64,000 nucleotides of DNA from Papio anubis. Its lineage: Eukaryota; Chordata; Mammalia; Primates; Cercopithecidae. Position numbers and translations under genes: made by a program. The stretch lies in assembly GCF_008728515.1 (NCBI RefSeq), contig NC_044977.1, forward strand, positions 840,001-904,000. The letters run 5' to 3'. Positions 58,400-64,000 of the stretch are shown here, piece by piece. Within the stretch, counting starts at the first letter, position 1. Every line of letters begins with the position of its first letter. Under the pieces are notes generated by a model. It did not search any database, was not told where the DNA came from, and was given only the letters and a program-made list of their open reading frames with translations.

Positions 58400-59015
58400 G
58401 TGTGTATGTGTCTATACATGTGTGTATGTATACATGTGTATATGTGTCTGTACACGTGTGTGTATCCATGTGTGTATGTGTCTATACATGTGTGTATGTG
58501 TCTATCCATGTGTGTATCCATGTGTATATGTGTCTATACATGTGTGTATGTATACATGTGTACATGTGTCTGTACACGTGTGTGTATCCATATGTGTATG
58601 TGTCTATACATGTGTGTATGTATACATGTGTGTATGTGTCTATACATGTGTGTATCCATGTGTATATGTATCTATGTGTGTGTGTGTATCCATGTGTATA
58701 TGTATCTATACCTATGTGTATCCATATGTATATGTATCTATACATGTATACATACATATTTACATATATGGACTTGAATATGTATATGTGTGTTTATATG
58801 TAATATACACATAGGTATATATGTATGTGTGTATATGTATCTATATGACATGTATATATGTGTGTATGTGTATGTATATGTACATGTATATATACCTGTA
58901 TGTTTGTATGTGTATGTATGTAAATGTATATACACATATATACATACATACACAAATACATATATAAACATATATGTGTATATATAGGTGTACTTACACA
59001 CACACACACACACAC
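58400..59015. repeat. TG/TA-rich tandem array with 122-bp higher-order period
   Basis: The array is built from 'tgtgtatgtgtctatacatg'-like blocks. Two 122-bp units (about 58402-58523 and 58524-58645) are close copies. The rest degenerates into (TATG)n and ends in a CA run near 58997-59017. Alternating purine-pyrimidine steps favour Z-DNA. Long stop-free frames here are a by-product. Confidence 0.93.
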
Positions 59016-59017
59016 AC

Positions 59018-59784
59018 CCAGACTGAGAAAACAAATTAGTACTATGAAATGAGGAGCAGTTTCTCATCAAATAGTTATTGTTCACAAAATGTCTATACCA
59101 TCATTTCTACTTTCCCTAATACACCTTTAAAAAGGACATACTATTTGTTCAATTTTAAGGGGGAAACAAGGTTCAAGAAGAATCGTGCAGAGGTGGGTGG
59201 AGGGAGAGAATGAGTAGTGAAGACATGATTCCTCTCACATGAATTCACCAGTACAGGATGCCGTTCTGCTGACACTCGAACAGAAACCATAGGGCAAAGG
59301 GTAACTTTGTCCACTAGCACACCACATAAATTGGACCAAAGGGAAAATTTCCCCACACATTTAAAAGCTTCTAGTAGGTCAGTTTGTAAGAAAAATAACA
59401 CCAACTAATGCATAATATAGTGAAGAGCTAATCTAACTTTGAATAAGTGTTTGTTGACTGGATACTATAAAGCTAAAGACTAAAATAACTATGCATAAAT
59501 GCTGTACTCTAGAAAGAAAATCTACTTTTTACAGGGTTATCATTTAGCAAGTCTGTAGCTACTTTATGTTTAGCATTTTTTAACTGCATTGTACTTTCTG
59601 TAGCTAGACTTGAACAAATAAGTGACTACATACTATATGATGAGAGTCGTATTTTTCGCTCAGAGATGTTACATACAAAAGGAAAAGGAGACAACTAGGA
59701 TGAACTTTGTGGTGCTGGATTAGAATCAGAGCTATCAGTTTAATTTTTAATACGTAAACAGATAGACATCAAAATAAGTATCAG
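59018..59784. other. unassigned DNA
   Basis: No recognisable exon or repeat. Confidence 0.5.
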
Positions 59785-60073
59785 GGCCGGGTACGCGGTG
59801 GCTCACGCCTGTAATTCCAGCACTTTGGGAGGCCGAGGGGAGCGGATTGCCTGAGGTTAGGAGTTCGAGACCAGCCTGACCGACATAGTGAAACCTCGTT
59901 TCTACTAAAATTACAAAAATTAGCTAGGCGTGGTGGCGGCGCCTGTAATCCCAGCTACTCAGGAGGCTGAGGCAGCAGAATTGCTGGAACCCGGGAGGCG
60001 GAGGTTGCAGTGAGCCAGGACAGGGCCTTGACACTCCATTCAGCCTAGGCAACAAGAGCAAAACTCCGTCAAA

Positions 60074-60112
<39 letters not shown>

Positions 60113-60114
60113 AT
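59785..60114 (+). mobile_element. AluS-type with AAAT tail, mosaic marks
   Basis: A full-length AluS-like element ('cctgaggttaggagttcgag') that also holds 'gtggcggcgcctg', one of the marks of the young group. Its tail is an (AAAT)n array from 60070 to 60114. Confidence 0.93.
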
Positions 60115-60119
60115 ATCAA

Positions 60120-60143
60120 TATGTGTGTGTGTGTGTGTGTGTG
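60120..60143. repeat. TG dinucleotide repeat
   Basis: (TG)n immediately after the AAAT array. Confidence 0.9.
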
Positions 60144-61221
60144 GCCGGTGGATGTGTTGGCTGAGAGAACACAAAAGCAACTAGACCCAGTAGCAGTGAA
60201 CATACCCAATACCCAGATCTTGGTGTCTACACACTATTCTTTAATAAAAGGAACCAGGGCTTCTTGGAGAAGTGGTTAATTCTAGAGTTAGAGCTGGCAA
60301 ATAGAGTAAGCCGGAAACATAATGGCAGAAATAAGGACGCTCTCAAAAAAGAATCAAGATAAGTAAAAGGACAGAAGAGCCAACCTAGAGGAGTGCACAA
60401 TGGCCAAAGCCAAGATCAGGTGAATGGCAAAATAAATACTACTACTGGACTATGCCCATAGAATAAAATATCCATGAGTCTAACGTAAACTAAAAACTGA
60501 ATAAATATGTAAGGGCAGAATAACGAACTCTTCCTTATAAAAATGTTCTAATCAATAAATATAGAAGAACTGAAGAAAATTCAAAATCACCATTGGACAG
60601 AAACCACAGTAACTATTCCAGGCAAAATACACTGATCAATGATAAAATCAGTAGCCTACAGTCTGAAGAGAAACAGGATACAGGCATAGTTTTGACATAC
60701 CACTGCAAGATAAGTATCCATTACAAGGTGAATAATATTAGCATTACAGGGATGAAATCTAGCAGGCATCAGCTTAGCCATATAATCAAGATTAAGATCG
60801 CCAGTTAAGCTTGAAATAGCAATCTCATGTACCCTTTGATATGACACATACAGAACGACAAAATATTATCAACAATACACAAACTCAATATAATCATCAG
60901 AAAATATCATGTAAACCCAATGTAAGATAAACCCAAATTAAGATTTCATCCTTGGAATAACTGACCACCTTTTTTCAAAAGTACATAGATCATGAAGGAC
61001 AAGGAAGGACTGAGGAATTGTCTTAAGTTGGAGGGAGACTGAAGAGGCACAAGAACAGAAGCAATATACAATCCTGAATTCGTTCCTGGAATAGAAAAGA
61101 CGTTTGGGGAAAAACAAAAACTGGTGAACTTCTAATAAAGCCTGTGGCTTACACAGAAGTGATATGGTAATTTTAACTTCTTGGTTTAGATAATTGTAGT
61201 ATGGTATGTATGTTTTTATGT

Positions 61222-61625
61222 ATTTATTTAAAAGAGACAGGGTCCTCTCTATCACCCAGGCTGCAGTTCAGTGGCAAGATTATACCTCACTGCAGCTTTA
61301 AACTCCTGGACTTAGTTAGGCCATCCTCCCACTTCAGCCTCCTGAGCAGCCAGGACTATAGGCATGTACCACCATGCCTGGCTAATATTTTTATTTTATT
61401 TTATTTTATTTTATTTTATTTATTTTATTTTATTTTATATTTTATTTTATTATTTTATTTTATTTTATTTATTTTATTTTATTATTTTATTTTATTTTAT
61501 TTTATTTTATTATTTTATGAGATGAGGTCATCCAGGCTGGTCTGGAACTCTTGGGCTCAAGTTATCTTCCTGCCTCAGCCTCCCAAAGTGTTGGGAATAG
61601 AGGCATGAGCCACTGCACTAGCCTG
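61222..61625 (-). mobile_element. AluJ with expanded middle linker
   Basis: Antisense arms at 61222-61388 and 61520-61625 are separated by about 130 bp of TTTTA repeats instead of the usual short A-rich linker. Confidence 0.9.
61389..61518. repeat. (TTTTA)n array inside the Alu linker
   Basis: Pentanucleotide array with occasional TTTA and TATATT variants. Confidence 0.95.
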
Positions 61626-61739
61626 GTTAGTTACGTTTTTAAAAGCTGACATATGGTTAGGTGAATTCCACGTACTATTTTTGCCATTTTTCTATAAGTT
61701 TAAAATTATTTCCAAACTAAACATTAAAACAAATTGTTT

Positions 61740-61910
61740 TAGTCCTATGACAACACATAGTATCACTCTCTTTTGCCAGAGGAGAAAACTGAAAAATGGA
61801 GAGGTTAATACACTTGCCCAAGATTGCCAAGTTAGAACATTCCAGAGCCAGACAGTCTGGCTTCAGAGCTCAAGATCTTGACCACTGTGATTTGATGTGG
61901 TCTGAGGCTC
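61740..61910 (-). mobile_element. MIR SINE fragment
   Basis: 'agaggagaaaactgaaaaat', 'ggagaggttaatacacttgc' and 'gccagacagtctggcttcag' are antisense MIR. Confidence 0.85.
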
Positions 61911-61940
61911 AGCTAATTCAGAAATATTTATACTTGCTCT

Positions 61941-62244
61941 TTTCTTTTCTTTTTTTTTTTTTTGAGACAGAGACTTGCTCTGTCGCCCAGGCTGGAGCGC
62001 AGTGGCGCAATCTCAGCTCACTGCAACCTCTGCCTCCTGGGTTCCCGCCATTCTCCTGCCTCAGCCTCCTGAGTAGCTGGGATTACAGGCGCCGCCACCA
62101 CGCCCGGCTAATTTTGTATTTTTAGTAGAGACGGGGTTTCTGCTTGTCGGTCAGCCCGGTCTCGAACTCCCGACCTCAGGTAATCGGCCCGCCTCAGCCT
62201 CCCAAAGTGCTGGGGTTACAGGCGTGAGCCACCGTGCCCGGCCC
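61941..62244 (-). mobile_element. Alu with mixed subfamily marks
   Basis: Antisense Alu with the TSD 'atacttgctct' at 61930-61940 and 62245-62255, a perfect match. It carries young-group marks ('gttcccgccattctcc', 'ggcgccgccaccacg') beside AluS-like and unusual positions ('tttctgcttgtcggtcagcc'). Confidence 0.95.
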
Positions 62245-62255
62245 ATACTTGCTCT

Positions 62256-64000
62256 CAATGCTGTTTTGACATGCTGGGTACTACAACATTACATAAAACA
62301 TAACCATGAAAAAGAAGTGAATATTTTACAATCTTCAATGATATGTGATACAAGAAAACTTCATTCTCCTGCAGCAATTGTCCACCACATACGTAAAACC
62401 ATGAAATATTAAGTGAGATCTTACAAAATAACTGAATGAAAGTATTTGCATTCAAAAATGAAAATGCGTCCATAAGACTTTCATGCTTCATTACTTAAAA
62501 AATCATTAATAATAAAATATATAATGACAGACAGTTACTAATGCAATAAAGTTGCTAAAATGAGATGGAAAATTGCTAATAATGTATTTTATTACATTCA
62601 AAGAAGGCTTCAGGTGGCTGTGGTCTGGCTCTGAATTTGTTATAGATAATTAGTAGCTTAGGTCTCTCTGTATTAAAAGAGGTCCTTTTTATCATCGAAA
62701 ATTGTTTTTAAAACTGGTAATTCTTTTGAGGAATGCAAGAAACTTAAAGCCTTCCCTCATATATAATCAGCAATCAGAAATAACTTAGTAAAATATATGT
62801 AATTGTTTTCTTCTGTTCAATGTATGTAATCATAAGGTTAAGTAGGTTGTGTATAGCAATTCAGCCAAAAGATGCAATCTCTTAATAAATTAAAAACTAG
62901 ATAAGTGTGATTTATGTGAATATACATTATGATAGTTAAAAAGTATGATTGAGATTTAAGTTAAATGAGAGAAGAATATCTCTGAGATTACAGTTTTTTA
63001 AACTAGAAATGCTGTTTTTGATGAAGATATGACATCCAAACAAGTAAAATTAGTGCTGATTAGAGAGCATATATTTAATAAGTACATACTCTCCTACAAT
63101 AAATGCAATAAAACCTAAGACTGTTGAATATGTTAAAATATAAAAGCTTCATCTTACTTAATGTACATTGAAGTCAAATTAGGAAAAAGGAAGATATGCA
63201 AAAATATGTTTGTGTTAATTATTTTGTGCTTTGTTATAGCTTAATACATACTTTATGTCTACCCGTTTCTGCTCTTAAAATATACTGTAGGAAAATGCTA
63301 TCTGGATATTCTTTAAGCGCTTTCCTGAAAAGGACTTGTAACAGAAGCCTTTCCATTTAATGGTTAAAAAAAAAGTAAATAGAATTTATGTCTGTCCTGG
63401 GCCCAATTAAACTTCCATCCAAACTTGTCCTGACTGGAAAATAAATTGCCTATGGATTCTCAACAAGGGGTTTGCACGCTTGGAGGAAAAAAAAGAGTAC
63501 ATCTGTGGAGAACTATGATTTATGAAAGTATTGATTTCTTTGTTAAATAATGAATTAGATGTCCTACCACAATATTATTTATCAAACTTTTTTGTCATAT
63601 AATTAAATTGTCACATAATGGATTGTACCCATATAGATTCATTAAATATTAAAAACTACATGTGACACTACTCACCTTATCTTTGGCTTACAACACATTT
63701 CCTCTATTCTTTTCTATTAAGGTCAATAAGGGCAGGCACGATCTTCACTATCAATGCTTATAGCCCTTGCTTACCAAGGCTGCAGTAGCCCTGAGCACAT
63801 TCCCTCAGTTGCTGCAGGAAAACCCTGCAACGACTGAAACTATCCACATTTCAAAAGTAAGTGGCATTAAAAAAAATTCATCCAATTCAAGACAACTCAA
63901 CAAACCAGCATAAGGGGAAAAAAAACCTATAAACAAACAAAAATATGCTTAGACATACTAAAATTAGATTTGCATTTGACCAGTCTCACCCATGTCAGTC
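62256..64000. other. unassigned AT-rich DNA to the window end
   Basis: No exon, promoter or confident repeat recognised in the last 1.7 kb. Confidence 0.5.

Larger units (their letters stand above)
60345..61735 (+). mobile_element. L1ME/HAL1-type 3' end split by an AluJ
   Basis: 'gaaggacaaggaaggactga', 'gaggaattgtcttaagttgg', 'ttcgttcctggaatagaaaa' and, right of the Alu, 'tttttctataagtttaaaat' follow an old L1 3' UTR. The left limit is uncertain. Confidence 0.65.

Noticed and set aside
58400..58814. Open frames of 125-133 codons in three forward frames
   Set aside because: They are products of a TG/TA tandem array that rarely forms stops. All frames are open at once and the residues repeat Cys/Val/Tyr/Met.
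1..64000. CRISPR arrays, tRNA or rRNA genes, bacterial operons
   Set aside because: No spaced identical repeats of CRISPR type, no cloverleaf with A and B boxes outside SINEs, and no prokaryotic gene organisation. The sequence is plainly primate nuclear DNA.

Overview
This window looks like gene-free nuclear DNA from an Old World monkey (Cercopithecidae). It is AT-rich and packed with primate Alu, L1 and THE1/MaLR repeats on top of the older mammalian layer (L2, MIR, hAT-Charlie, Tigger, MLT1). The taxon call rests mainly on one Alu (34395-34693). It carries changes I recall as diagnostic of the cercopithecid AluYRa-type subfamily, including 'ggctcaagcc', 'ggccgagacgggc', 'ctagccgggcgagg' and 'gagatccggccactgc'. 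At least five other Alus share a second, young set of diagnostic changes ('gtggcggcgcctgtggtccc', 'aatggcgggaacccgg', 'gggagccaagatggcgcc'). No search was run, so family names come from memory of consensus sequences. I found no host protein-coding exon, tRNA, rRNA, CRISPR array or convincing promoter. Every longer open frame is transposon-derived, simple-sequence, or without recognisable similarity.

Layout. 1-4.9 kb: unique DNA with L2, an MLT1-type LTR, MIR, MER5A and another hAT relic. 5.0-6.7 kb: an antisense THE1/MST LTR, then a young 5'-truncated L1PA with target-site duplications (TSDs) and a long ORF2 remnant. 6.7-14.9 kb: mostly unassigned AT-rich DNA with a Tigger/MER2-type transposon and MLT1/L2 relics. 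15-22.4 kb: dense repeats: Alu, an L1M broken by a two-part filler that includes an inverted copy of 118 bp, an antisense L1P, a two-LTR THE1 element (19535-21885), and an Alu with an AT-rich palindrome. 22.5-27.9 kb: a long quiet stretch, then a FLAM, an Alu and an L2. 27.9-32.3 kb: an antisense old L1 split by three later insertions. 32.3-44.1 kb: a 65-bp tandem duplication, an AluYRa-type Alu, a ~32-bp minisatellite, an LTR split by a FLAM, a THE1/MST LTR, an AluJ with L2, and a two-Alu composite between one pair of TSDs. 44.6-49.6 kb: an antisense L2 of about 1.2 kb, Alus, an ERVL-type LTR and an ancient RTE/Rex-like tail. 51.5-54.4 kb: MIRs and an MLT1-type LTR holding an Alu and bordered by a hAT element. 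55.7-58.3 kb: an unassigned GC-richer block and a small CpG-bearing open frame. 58.4-59.0 kb: a TG-rich tandem array with 122-bp higher-order periodicity. 59.8-62.3 kb: three Alus and an old L1 3' end, including an Alu linker grown into a TTTTA array. 62.3-64 kb: unassigned.

No pathway or operon can be described because nothing here is an active gene. The content of interest is structural: an inverted duplication consistent with template switching, a composite Alu with near-identical right arms, a GC-rich insertion flanked by about 20 bp of repeated host sequence, and several tandem arrays born from retroelement tails. I did not find a new molecular system.
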